This document shows positions 30,876 to 39,414 of a stretch of DNA of 64,000 nucleotides, in pieces (positions within the stretch are counted from its first letter, which is position 1; each line of letters begins with the position of its first letter). Below the pieces are notes generated by a model that saw only the letters and a program-made list of their open reading frames with translations, ran no database searches and was not told where the DNA came from. The stretch lies in NCBI RefSeq assembly GCF_004217095.1, contig NZ_SHKO01000002.1, positions 992,001-1,056,000 on the forward strand, written 5' to 3'. The translations under genes and the position numbers were made by a program. Source of the DNA: Advenella incenata (GTDB taxonomy: Bacteria; Pseudomonadota; Gammaproteobacteria; Burkholderiales; Burkholderiaceae_B).

Positions 30876-31747
30876 GTGAAATCAGGACAGTAGGCGTAGT
30901 CGGTAGCGGCACGATGGGTACGGGGATTGCCATTGTGATTGCTCGCGCTGGATTTAAAACGATTGTGCTTGACACCAGGGACGATGCTCTTGAGCAGGCA
31001 CGCCAGCAGGCCATTGCGTTTCTGGAAAAATCAGTTGCCCGTGGAAAATTGAAAGAAGGGCAGGATGTCCAAATCATGCAGCAATGGAAAGGGACGACCA
31101 AACTTGAAGACCTGGCCGAGTGTGACCTGGTCATCGAGGCAATCTATGAGGATCTGACAGTCAAGCATGATCTGTTTTCCAAACTCGACAAGGTCTGCCT
31201 GCAACATACTATATTTGCCTCGAACACCTCGACCATTTCCATTACCGAAATTGCAGGTGGCAGTGGGCGACCTGACAAAGTCGTGGGCATGCACTTTTGC
31301 TTGCCTGCGCAATTGATGAAACTGGTGGAAATGTCCCCAGGGCTGACAACATCCGAGGAAACGTTTGATCGACTGTGGAAGTTCTCAGAGGCACTGGGGC
31401 AAAAGCCGGTCAAAACACGTGACACGCCGGGATTTATTCTCAATTACTTTCTGATCCCATGGCATAACGATGTGATCAATATGGTCGATCAGGGTGTCGC
31501 CGAACCGGCCGATATTGATCTGGCTGTCAAAACTGCCCTGGGTTATCCACTGGGACCGCTGGAGCTGCTAGATATGGTGGGCATGGATACGCAAAAGCTG
31601 TTATCGGAAGCCATGTATGGGCTGACCAACGAACCGCGTGCAGCCTGCCCCTCTCTGGTTAAGCGAATGGTTGGTGCGGGCAGGCTTGGACGCAAAACAG
31701 GGAGGGGCTTTCACACTTATCAGAACGACAAAATTTTCGGAGCGTGA
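30872..31747 (+). CDS. 3-hydroxyacyl-CoA dehydrogenase
   Basis: 291 residues from ATG 30872 with AAGGA six bases upstream. Rossmann motif GSGTMG at 11-16, the S-N-T-S segment FASNTSTISITEIA, the catalytic His in GMHFCLPAQLMKLVE, and a complete C-terminal domain (DTPGFILNYFLIP...GYPLGPLELLDMVG). Size and architecture match PaaH/Hbd-type enzymes. It oxidises a 3-hydroxyacyl-CoA with NAD. Confidence 0.92.
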   Translation: MSEIRTVGVVGSGTMGTGIAIVIARAGFKTIVLDTRDDALEQARQQAIAFLEKSVARGKLKEGQDVQIMQQWKGTTKLEDLAECDLVIEAIYEDLTVKHDLFSKLDKVCLQHTIFASNTSTISITEIAGGSGRPDKVVGMHFCLPAQLMKLVEMSPGLTTSEETFDRLWKFSEALGQKPVKTRDTPGFILNYFLIPWHNDVINMVDQGVAEPADIDLAVKTALGYPLGPLELLDMVGMDTQKLLSEAMYGLTNEPRAACPSLVKRMVGAGRLGRKTGRGFHTYQNDKIFGA

Positions 31748-31751
31748 CGCA

Positions 31752-32417
31752 ATGAGTTATCAAATCATCAAAAGTGGCGAAAGCCAATCTTTTCCACAAA
31801 CCCATACATTTTTACAGGCGGCGCAGCCGCTGGGCAAGGGACTTGTCCTGATTGGCAGTGAGGCAGGCACGGCATGGCAGGACAAGGCAACTTGCGTCAA
31901 GGGATTGCCGTTTGTTGCGATCGAGCTGGGGATGGAGTGTTTGGGCGAACACATCGGCGACGACGATGGGGCGCCCAATGTGGTCGGGTTTGCTCGTTTC
32001 CGTTTGGGCGACGCAGATCCGACGCAACTTATTGAGTTAGTGAAAAAAAACTATACGGATCCAGCCTCTCTGGATGCCGCGCGTCAGGCGTTTGAAGCGT
32101 CAGGACTGACGGTTGTCGTTTGCAATGATTTTCCCGGCCGTATTCTGAACCGGCTGGTACGACCCTACTACAACGCAGCGTTGCGTCGGCTTGACGAAGG
32201 GTTAGCCAGCGCCGCTGACATGGACAAGACGCTATGCCTGGGTCTAGGCTATCCAGAAGGTCCCATTTCTCTCTTGAATCGCACTGGCTTGCATCATCAT
32301 TTTGTCGCGAGTCAGGCGCTGTACGAGGCACTGGGACAGGAGCCTTATGCCCCTGCACGCCGCGCACGGGTGAGCTGGGCCCAACAGAATCGGAGTAAAA
32401 ATGACTCAACCACGTGA
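31752..32417 (+). CDS. protein with a stand-alone 3-hydroxyacyl-CoA dehydrogenase C-terminal domain
   Basis: 221 residues from ATG 31752, four bases after the previous gene. Residues about 100-210 match the helical C-terminal domain of 3-hydroxyacyl-CoA dehydrogenases (DFPGRILNRLVRPYYNAALR, GLGYPEGPISLLNRTGL). The first about 100 residues lack the GxGxxG Rossmann motif and the catalytic His, and read GKGLVLIGSEAGTAWQD and ELGMECLGEHIGDDDG. It may pair with, or modulate, the complete dehydrogenase encoded just upstream. Catalytic activity alone is doubtful. Confidence 0.75.
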   Translation: MSYQIIKSGESQSFPQTHTFLQAAQPLGKGLVLIGSEAGTAWQDKATCVKGLPFVAIELGMECLGEHIGDDDGAPNVVGFARFRLGDADPTQLIELVKKNYTDPASLDAARQAFEASGLTVVVCNDFPGRILNRLVRPYYNAALRRLDEGLASAADMDKTLCLGLGYPEGPISLLNRTGLHHHFVASQALYEALGQEPYAPARRARVSWAQQNRSKNDSTT

Positions 32418-32538
32418 GCAAATCGTGCTGGTTCCTGTCTGTAGGCCGTTTTGTATTTACGATGTGGAAGTGCCGTTCTCGGACGTGGGTGATCAGATGA
32501 GAGAAGTTATACAATTCCTTTCTCAAGGTAGATCATAA
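32401..32538 (+). CDS. small 45-residue protein, unknown function
   Basis: An ATG with GGAGT upstream opens inside the end of the preceding gene. It runs 45 codons and stops at TAA 32536-32538, whose last A is the first base of the next ATG (TAATG). Both junctions are coupled, and the frame fills an otherwise empty 120-bp gap in a tight operon. The peptide begins MTQPREQIVLVPVCRPFCIY and ends FLSQGRS. No family recognised. Two Cys residues five apart are the only notable feature. Confidence 0.6.
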   Translation: MTQPREQIVLVPVCRPFCIYDVEVPFSDVGDQMREVIQFLSQGRS

Positions 32539-33524
32539 TGAAAGCTGTCGTTATCCATCAATTTTCCGAACCGGAACAGTTAAATATCGAAGAGGTACCC
32601 GAGCCCGTTGGCGGTGACAACGATGTGCTGATCGGCGTAACTTGCGCTGGTATTAATTATCCCGATGTGCTTGTGATAAGCGGCAAATACCAAAGTCTTC
32701 CTGAGCGCCCCTTTGTGCCAGGTAAGGATGCTGCCGGTACCGTTCTGGCAGTCGGCGCGAATGTAAAGGGTCTACAAGTGGGCGAGCGAGTGCTGGCACA
32801 AGTCGAATTCGGTGCTTTCGCAGAGCGTGTTGTCACGTCCACCGACAATTGTCATGTGTTGCCAGATAGTATTTCCTTCGCGGAAGCCGCGGCAATGGGA
32901 CTAGTGTATCAGACGGCTTATTTTGCACTTGTCGTACGAGGACAATTCCGTTCGGGCGAGACCGTACTAGTCAATGGCGCTGCTGGCGGTGTTGGTGGCG
33001 CGGCAATTCAGTTGGTCAAAGCGCTGGGAGGTATCGCACTGGCTGGCGTGATGAGCCAGGAGCAGGCTCAGTCAGCACTCAAGTCAGGTGCGGACCATAT
33101 TATTGATCTTTCTGCACCTAATTTGCGTGAATCGCTCAGAGAGCAAGTATACCAATGCACCGCTAACCACGGAGCGGATATTGTTCTTGACCCGCTGGGT
33201 GATGATATCTTTGACGCATCAATCCGCGCGGCGGCTTGGAGCGGGAGGCTGGTTGTTATTGGCTTTGCCGCCGGACGGATTCCGACAGTAAAGGTCAATT
33301 ATCTGCTGGTCAAAAATATTTCGGTATCGGGGCTGCAGTGGAGCGACTATCGGAAAAAACAACCTGGCCTTGTTAGAGAAGTACAACAGAGGCTCTATGC
33401 TTTGCATGCACAGGGTATGTTGCAACCGCCAATCACAGACGTGGTTCCACTTGACAAGGTTGCAAAGCCATTGAGGGTACTTTCCGATGGAAAAGCCCTA
33501 GGCAAATACATACTGCAGGTGTAA
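32538..33524 (+). CDS. zinc-independent NADPH:quinone oxidoreductase / enoyl reductase (MDR family)
   Basis: 328 residues. Quinone-reductase branch of the medium-chain dehydrogenases: CAGINYPDVLVISGKYQ, PFVPGKDAAGTVLAVG, and the NADPH motif VNGAAGGVGGAAIQLVKALGG. No structural or catalytic zinc ligands. Its ATG overlaps the stop of the small protein. In a CoA pathway such enzymes often reduce a 2-enoyl-CoA or an enone. Last gene of the sigma-54 operon begun at 25152. Confidence 0.9.
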   Translation: MKAVVIHQFSEPEQLNIEEVPEPVGGDNDVLIGVTCAGINYPDVLVISGKYQSLPERPFVPGKDAAGTVLAVGANVKGLQVGERVLAQVEFGAFAERVVTSTDNCHVLPDSISFAEAAAMGLVYQTAYFALVVRGQFRSGETVLVNGAAGGVGGAAIQLVKALGGIALAGVMSQEQAQSALKSGADHIIDLSAPNLRESLREQVYQCTANHGADIVLDPLGDDIFDASIRAAAWSGRLVVIGFAAGRIPTVKVNYLLVKNISVSGLQWSDYRKKQPGLVREVQQRLYALHAQGMLQPPITDVVPLDKVAKPLRVLSDGKALGKYILQV

Positions 33525-33721
33525 CAACCGATCTTTTAAAAAATGCGCGCCGTATAAAGTGTACAGCCACGCTTTAATGCATCTGATTAGTCGCGCTATT
33601 GAATCATTTTATGTAATTAGAAAGCCGTAGTGTGTTTTTCTAAGACAGTTGTAAGTACGTATTTACTCATTTGATGTAGCCTTTATCGAGTAAATTCAAT
33701 CGTTTAGCATGTGTTACGTTG

Positions 33722-33738
33722 CAGGCACAAAATTTGCT
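33722..33738 (+). promoter_or_regulatory. probable sigma-54 promoter, crotonase gene
   Basis: cAGGCACA-aaat-TTGCT: GG and GC are ten bases apart as required, with two deviations from TGGCACG at the outer positions. It lies 76 bases before the crotonase ATG. Confidence 0.65.
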
Positions 33739-33813
33739 TACCCGTTATTATATTATTATATGCAACCGGTGGAAACTACGAGCCAAGAATCCATACTTAT
33801 AAGGAAAAATGCT

Positions 33814-34623
33814 ATGAATGACTGCTATTCTAAATACACAAGACTAACTTTTGACCGACCAAGCCCAAAGGTATTGCGGGTAACCCTGAACTCTCCACTG
33901 AAAATGGGGGCAATGGACGCAACCATGCATCGGGAGGTGTCAGAAATCTGGCGGGATGTCGATGCGGACGATTCCGTAAATGTTATTATTTTTACAGGGA
34001 ACGAAAAGACGTTCTCTGCTGGAGGAGACCTTAAGCACGAGCGCCTAGTATGCGATGACTACATACTTAGAATGCGAGCAATGAAAGAGTCGCGTGACCT
34101 CGTTACGAACATGCTTGACTGTCGCAAACCGATAGTCACAGCAGCGCGAGGATGGGCTGTTGGAGCGGGGCTCGCCACGTTACTGCTTGCGGATGTTTCC
34201 ATTGTTGCGAATGATGCAAAATTTTCTGATGGCCACCTGAAGATTGGTGTTGCCGCCGGTGATCACGCGGCGATCATCTGGCCGATTCTTTGCGGAATGG
34301 CAAAGGCAAAATACTACCTCCTGACGGCTGATAACTTTACCGGTGAACAGGCCGAGCGCATGAATCTGGTATCGTTGGCCGTTCCTGACGAAGAGGTGGA
34401 ATCCCGCTCCATCGAAATCGCCAACCGGTTGGCGCAGGGTGCACCAACCGCGCAACGATGGACAAAAATGATGCTTAATCATTGGATTAAACAGGCCCAA
34501 CCCATCTTCGATGCTTCGCTTGCTTTCGAATTCACCGGATTTGCAAGCCCTGAGGGCAAAGAAGGTATTGATGCATTCTTGGAAAAACGATATCCCGAAT
34601 TTAATCAAGATTGCCCTTTCTAA
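33814..34623 (+). CDS. enoyl-CoA hydratase/isomerase family protein
   Basis: 269 residues from ATG 33814 with AAGGA eight bases upstream; an in-frame upstream ATG (33709) lies before the sigma-54 promoter and is rejected. Crotonase fold: TFSAGGDLKHE and RGWAVGAGLATLLLADVSIV. The usual catalytic glutamates are replaced (ATLLLAD, DGHLKIGVAAGDH), so hydration is not assured; lyase, isomerase or thioesterase activity is possible. A decayed paralogue of its middle part is present at 60.5 kb. Confidence 0.88.
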   Translation: MNDCYSKYTRLTFDRPSPKVLRVTLNSPLKMGAMDATMHREVSEIWRDVDADDSVNVIIFTGNEKTFSAGGDLKHERLVCDDYILRMRAMKESRDLVTNMLDCRKPIVTAARGWAVGAGLATLLLADVSIVANDAKFSDGHLKIGVAAGDHAAIIWPILCGMAKAKYYLLTADNFTGEQAERMNLVSLAVPDEEVESRSIEIANRLAQGAPTAQRWTKMMLNHWIKQAQPIFDASLAFEFTGFASPEGKEGIDAFLEKRYPEFNQDCPF

Positions 34624-34663
34624 GGGTTCTTTAATCCTTGAAGTTACAATATAGGAGACTAAA

Positions 34664-35403
34664 ATGTTTCAGGAGAATGTACTAGCGATAGCCACTATTA
34701 CTGTGTTTTTTATCACACGCCACGGTGATACAGGCTCAGGAGCAACAACCGTTTCGCATTGGCGAGATAGTAGATATGGGCAGCGTAAAGGCCATACAAA
34801 TGGCAATTGATGACTTTGGCGGTCAGGTGTTGGGCAGGAAGATAGAAGTGTTATCTGCGGGCTACCAAAATCGGCTCGACGTTACTTCCGCCAAGGCAAG
34901 GGAGTGGTACGACCAGGCTGGCATGAGTATGATTATAGAATCAACAGACTCCGCCTCTGCACTCGCTCTGCAAAGGCTTGGAGTCGAAAAGAAGAAATTC
35001 ACAATAATTGTTTCTGAGTGACGTGAAGGGAAGCATGAGTCTGGAAGCGGCACTGAGGCTTCTGTTTACCAGTGGGTTCTATTGGGACAGAAGCGGTGAG
35101 GCTCGCGCATTTTCGGAACATTTTTACGAGAGGCAAAAGGCCATGCCGTCTATGGTGCAGACCGGAATGTATTCCGCCACAATGCACTATTTGAACGTAG
35201 TTAAGAGCGTAGGTAGCGATGATGCTCTGGAAATCGAAGAACAAATGAAAACGATGCCGATCAACAATTTCTATACCCATAATGGAAAAATACGAGCCGA
35301 CGGTAGAATGATCTACGACTTGTATCTGACCGAAGTAAAAGGCCGTCCGAGTAAAAAGGCGAATGGGATTTATTGAAGATCAGATCTACGTTACTGGCAG
35401 CGT
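34664..35403 (+). pseudogene. branched-chain-type ABC substrate-binding protein, broken
   Basis: It starts with a ribosome-binding site and a signal-peptide-like MFQENVLAIATITVFF, then shifts frame. The N-terminal lobe reads GEIVDMGSVKAIQMAIDDFG and VLGRKIEVLSAGYQNRLDVT. After about 34990 the middle is deleted. The C-terminal lobe reads GFYWDRSGEARAFSEHFYER and MVQTGMYSATMHYLNVVKSV, and a last shift leads to WDLLKIRSTLLAA and a stop. These are landmarks of the amide/urea/hydrophobic amino acid receptors. Confidence 0.85.
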
Positions 35404-35569
35404 AAGCATGGCGCCCGTTATCTGAAAGTATTCGCCCTATGTTGAAAAAAAGAAATCTTCAGCATATTTAAAATTGGAGACTGGTACGAATGGCGCCGTA
35501 ACCCTAATGGATAAAATTCATTGGCGGGACATTGACTGTGTGCATTAGTGAAATTTTTTTGGAGTAGCC

Positions 35570-36553
35570 ATGTTAAGTAAATCAAATCGAAGAAATCTTC
35601 TGAAGGTGGCTGTTGCCTTTCCTTTTTTTAATGTGATGAATCGGCCTGTGATAGCTCAAATTCTAGCAAGCGGCCAGCCAATTCGACTCATTGTACCGGC
35701 GCCAGTGGGTTCTTCTCCTGATTTTTTTGCAAGATTGATTGCGCAACAAGCCACAAAATCGCTCGGGAAACCTATCATCGTAGAGAATCGGCCAGGTGCC
35801 GCTGGCATAATCGGAGCAGAATACGTTGCGAAGTCCGTCGCAGATGGTACGACACTGCTCTATGCGCACAGCGGGGTCATGGTAATGAATCCACACATCT
35901 ACTCCAAACTTCGATACGACCCACTCAATGATTTTGTTGCTATCTCTCATACGTTGACGGCCCCTTGTGTCCTTGCAACGGCTTACGAATCGCCCTACAG
36001 CACGCTTCCGGACTTACTTATTAAAGCAATGGAGATGCCTGGTGAGATCAATTATGCAAGTTACGGAGCCGGTACGTTAGCGCATGTTGCAATGGAAGCG
36101 CTGTGCGCAGAAGCCAATGTTAAGTTCACACATATTCCATACAGCGGTCAACCAACGACGGATCTAATTAGTAATGTTGTTCAGCTCTGCTTCGAGCCGG
36201 TGAATACTGCGTTACCCTTGATTCGAGAAAAAAAACTGAAGGCACTCGCCATCACAAGTTCAAAGAGAATTGCTGTTCTGCCAACAGTCTCGACAATTTC
36301 CGAGACGATTCCCAATTTCTATGCTGATACATGGCAGGGAATTTACGCCCCAAGTGGAACTGCAGAAGAAATCATCATGACATTGGCTGAGCATTTCTCA
36401 AATGCCGTTAACGTCCCGACTACTAGAAGGCTTGCGTTTGATCAAGGTCTTATCCCTGTGGGATCAGGCGCATCGGATCTGGCTGCGTTTACTAATGCCG
36501 AGTTCCAGCGATGGGGGGAAGTTGTAAAGAGGAACAACATCCGTATCAACTAG
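35570..36553 (+). CDS. Bug/TctC-type periplasmic solute-binding protein
   Basis: 327 residues with an N-terminal secretion signal (basic SKSNRRNLLK, hydrophobic VAVAFPFFNV). Bug-family core: PIRLIVPAPVGSSPDFFARL, ENRPGAAGIIGAEYVAKS, YASYGAGTLAHVAMEALC and HIPYSGQPTTDL. Bug proteins bind carboxylic acids in the periplasm for tripartite tricarboxylate transporters, but many are orphans; no tctA or tctB is nearby here. It may act as a receptor for the island's substrate or an acidic intermediate. Confidence 0.92.
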   Translation: MLSKSNRRNLLKVAVAFPFFNVMNRPVIAQILASGQPIRLIVPAPVGSSPDFFARLIAQQATKSLGKPIIVENRPGAAGIIGAEYVAKSVADGTTLLYAHSGVMVMNPHIYSKLRYDPLNDFVAISHTLTAPCVLATAYESPYSTLPDLLIKAMEMPGEINYASYGAGTLAHVAMEALCAEANVKFTHIPYSGQPTTDLISNVVQLCFEPVNTALPLIREKKLKALAITSSKRIAVLPTVSTISETIPNFYADTWQGIYAPSGTAEEIIMTLAEHFSNAVNVPTTRRLAFDQGLIPVGSGASDLAAFTNAEFQRWGEVVKRNNIRIN

Positions 36554-37764
36554 CCCACTTGAAATGTACATTTTCATTGCTCAGGAATTTGGTATTCTCA
36601 ATCAAAGTCATGCCCTTTAGAATGACAACATTAGGCATCAGAGTTTACGTCGCCTTGCGGGTAGACGATATCGAGGACGGTGTAAGCTGAGCTGACCGAA
36701 GGGAGAGCAATGCTGAATAGATCTCTCACTTGCTCTAGATGAGCACAGCGACGGCAATCAACCTCGGTTGTGCGTTATTTCGTTTCTATTGGTACTGCGG
36801 ATTTTGCTGGACTCGTACGTTTAGTATAAGCCACTATCTAGGCACCGCTGTCGTCCACAGTCATGCAATATGATATCTAAACGTGTAACTGGATTTACCG
36901 ATCACGTAGGCCCGGGTCAGTGCAGGTTGCCTTGATGTAATCGGCGCATGTCCACCGGCTCCACCGCCAGTCAGATCTGCTCGATGTGGATCATTTTAAT
37001 AATTCTCGAACAAGAACCGCACATGCTGATTGCTTGATCAGCGGAGCATTGTATGTTCAGCTTAAAGTGCTTACTGGTGAGAGCAAGGTGCACGACAGAT
37101 ACGTGATCTCTATTCACCTCTGCATGTTGTCGTTAATGTTGTTGGCGCGGGCGATGGCAGCAACCGAAGCAGTGGGGTCTCTACACTAGGCCACCAGACG
37201 AGCTTCAAAATCGAAGCGGTGCAACGTGCGATGTGCAACGGGAGCCGATTCGAGGCGGATGTTTTCTGGAGAGTCCATACGTGTCCATGCGCTTGTGGAC
37301 ATGTTGAGGTTCCCCCAATTATTCGGCCACAGCTGCTCTGTCTAAAGCTTGCTCCTCGAAGTCATATGAGCTCAGATATCCGTTTGCTGAGCATATCTCG
37401 AATTTTTTCTGCGCGGTGGAGTAACGCTCTTGGACGTAGGGTTTTCTAGAGAGTGACTGCAATATTGTTATAAACACTAGCGCAATTCCAAAATTATTTT
37501 CAAAAATGGGGCTAAGTATTTCGGTAAAAATCCTACCTGCCTCGTTGATCAGCTTCAGGTGTGCGTATCCAGGGGAGTGTCTATCAACAATTTTTTCGGA
37601 AAATTATATTCTAGAACAGCATTCTTCATTCACCTTCCAGATCTATCCAGAATGAACGCCCTGTGCGTATCGATGTATTTTGGCAGCCACAACCTCATTT
37701 AAACCAAGTGTGCTAATGGCATATTGTTTCAGAATTCTTATATGACGAACTCAATGTGAGTGTA
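36554..37764. other. 1.2-kb non-coding stretch with IS debris
   Basis: No intact gene. Besides the IS66-like remnant listed separately, short frames occur on both strands (for example 36986-37189 and 37219-37449) without family matches. Composition and stops suggest decayed transposon or gene sequence. The last 200 bases should include regulatory sites for the sigma-54 promoter at 37765. Confidence 0.5.
36915..36992 (-). mobile_element. IS66-type TnpB (Orf2) N-terminal remnant
   Basis: The minus strand from about 36990 reads MIHIEQI-stop-LAVEPVDMRRLHQ. This matches the start of IS66-family TnpB (M-I-x-I-x-x-I-W-L-A-x-E-P-x-D-M-R), with the Trp codon turned to TGA. No other part of the element could be read with confidence. 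Confidence 0.5.
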
Positions 37765-37780
37765 TGGCACGTATTTTGCT
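37765..37780 (+). promoter_or_regulatory. sigma-54 promoter, SphA-like gene
   Basis: TGGCACG-tatt-TTGCT, a full RpoN consensus match, 107 bases before the next start codon. Confidence 0.8.
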
Positions 37781-37886
37781 TCGAATGTATTTAAGTTATG
37801 TGATCCGTATCGCATGACACGAATTGAGATCACCTTAAGTACCAAGAATGAGACAAACCCGAATTGCCCTGAGGAGGAGTATTAGA

Positions 37887-38762
37887 ATGCATTTGAAAGT
37901 CACTTTAATAGGACCAGCCTTTTTATTTCTTAGTCTGGCAGCACCTACGGCCGACGCGATCGATGTACTTCCATATGATAGCCTTGCTGCACCAGCAGGA
38001 ACCTTTGCCTGGACACAGTATTTCGCGTACAGCAAGTCTCACGACGCTTTTCTTCATGGAAAGTCAGTCGGAGGCTCGTTGAAAGCTATGTCCGTCTCAC
38101 AGCGTTTGACCTATTTTTTTGATATTTTCGGACAGCCTGCGCTTGTTACTGGAGTAGTTCCTTTTGTTGATTTAAGAGATGGCAATATTGCGGGAGCTCC
38201 ACTCAATGAGTCGAAGGGCATCGGCGATACCTCTGTTGCCTTTACGTACTGGCTTCACAGTGATAATGAAAGAAAACGCGTTTTTAACCTGTCCGCTTAC
38301 TTGTTTATCCCAACGGGTAAATACCACCCTTCTGACACGATGAATCCCGGTACAAACCGCACCTCCTATGCCTTTCAAATAGCAGGTGCTTATGGATTTG
38401 GAAAAAAATGGCTCCTGGAAGGCATAGCCGATGCTACATTTCACGGAGATAACACGAACGCCGATGGCTTTGGGAGCGCCTTGAAGCAGGACCCGACATA
38501 TTCGGCCCAGGCGTGGGTCAGTTACGCCGTTACTCCAAAGATATCATTCTCGGCAGGGTGGGCTGGCGGTTGGGGCGGGAAGCAAAAGGTAAACGGACTC
38601 ATCAATGGTTTCAGCTCGAAAAGGCAGCAGGCTCGTGGGGTCGTGTCGTGGAATGTAACTCCTTCGTTGCAGATTTTGGGGCAAATAAGCCGTGATTTTA
38701 AGGTGAAGGGCGGATTTCAAGCTGACACATCGTATGTACTGCGAATTTCCAAAACCTTCTGA
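37887..38762 (+). CDS. SphA/phenol-degradation meta-pathway-type outer-membrane protein
   Basis: 291 residues from ATG 37887, preceded by GAGGAGGAG. A signal peptide (LKVTLIGPAFLFLSLAAPTADA) leads into a beta-rich mature protein ending in Phe: LPYDSLAAPAGTFAWTQYFA, SKGIGDTSVAFTYWLHSDNE, LSAYLFIPTGKY, GADTSYVL-type final strands. This fits the MetA-pathway/SphA group found in operons for phenol, alkylbenzenes and terpenes, thought to assist uptake of hydrophobic compounds across the outer membrane. Single gene behind its own sigma-54 promoter. Confidence 0.82.
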   Translation: MHLKVTLIGPAFLFLSLAAPTADAIDVLPYDSLAAPAGTFAWTQYFAYSKSHDAFLHGKSVGGSLKAMSVSQRLTYFFDIFGQPALVTGVVPFVDLRDGNIAGAPLNESKGIGDTSVAFTYWLHSDNERKRVFNLSAYLFIPTGKYHPSDTMNPGTNRTSYAFQIAGAYGFGKKWLLEGIADATFHGDNTNADGFGSALKQDPTYSAQAWVSYAVTPKISFSAGWAGGWGGKQKVNGLINGFSSKRQQARGVVSWNVTPSLQILGQISRDFKVKGGFQADTSYVLRISKTF

Positions 38763-38963
38763 TGTAGTCTGTTGCTCATTCCGCAGTTGCAGCCGACAGA
38801 CTTTCGACTAATCATTGTATTTAGTTTGAGAGATCTTTTATGTTTGATTGTGTTTTTAAAACGAACATGCATCAGACAATGATGTGTTTTATAACGACAT
38901 CCGAGAGCGCATAGAGCGGTGAGAAGAACCCGAGTTTTCTATTACGCCACCGTTGTGATTAAA

Positions 38964-38979
38964 TGGCATGCATCTTGCT
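38964..38979 (+). promoter_or_regulatory. sigma-54 promoter, Rieske oxygenase operon
   Basis: TGGCATG-catc-TTGCT, correct GG-N10-GC spacing. It is followed after 73 bases by the broken ligase frame and after about 440 bases by the Rieske oxygenase gene, with no other promoter evident. Confidence 0.8.
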
Positions 38980-39052
38980 TAGAGAGACTTGAAATGGTTA
39001 TTTTATTTGGGCACCAAAAGTTGATGTCTGAACATGGATGAGAGAATCAGAA

Positions 39053-39333
39053 ATGACGCAAAAACTTCTTCAGAAATGGTGCGAAATGAGGCCTGAGGCT
39101 TTATTCGCGGTTTTTGAAACAGGTTCTTCCTGGACGTACGCTCATGCGCTTGAAAAATCTTGGGAAATCGGACGGGGTCTCATAAGTCTAGGAGTGAGGT
39201 GCGGTGATGCTTTTTTGTCATTTCTTCCAAATGGTAAGAAGCAACTGCGTTGTTCATTGGCGCAAACGCGGCCGGAGCGGCATTACCAGAAAGGCCAAGG
39301 ATAATGTCTCGGACACTCGAGTAGAAAGCCGTC
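39053..39333 (+). pseudogene. AMP-forming acyl-CoA ligase, N-terminal fragment
   Basis: It begins MTQKLLQKWCEMRPEALFAV and SSWTYAHALEKSWEIGRGLI, the N-terminus of carnitine-CoA-ligase-like enzymes. After FLPNGKK the frame shifts to TALFIGANAAGAALPERPR and stops. Nothing of the catalytic core remains; the Rieske oxygenase gene follows directly. Confidence 0.8.
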
Positions 39334-39414
39334 AGCATTCGGCAGCTGACAACATTAAGATGCACAGTCATGATTATGAAGACCAAATTTAATAACGACG
39401 AATAGGAGACGTAT

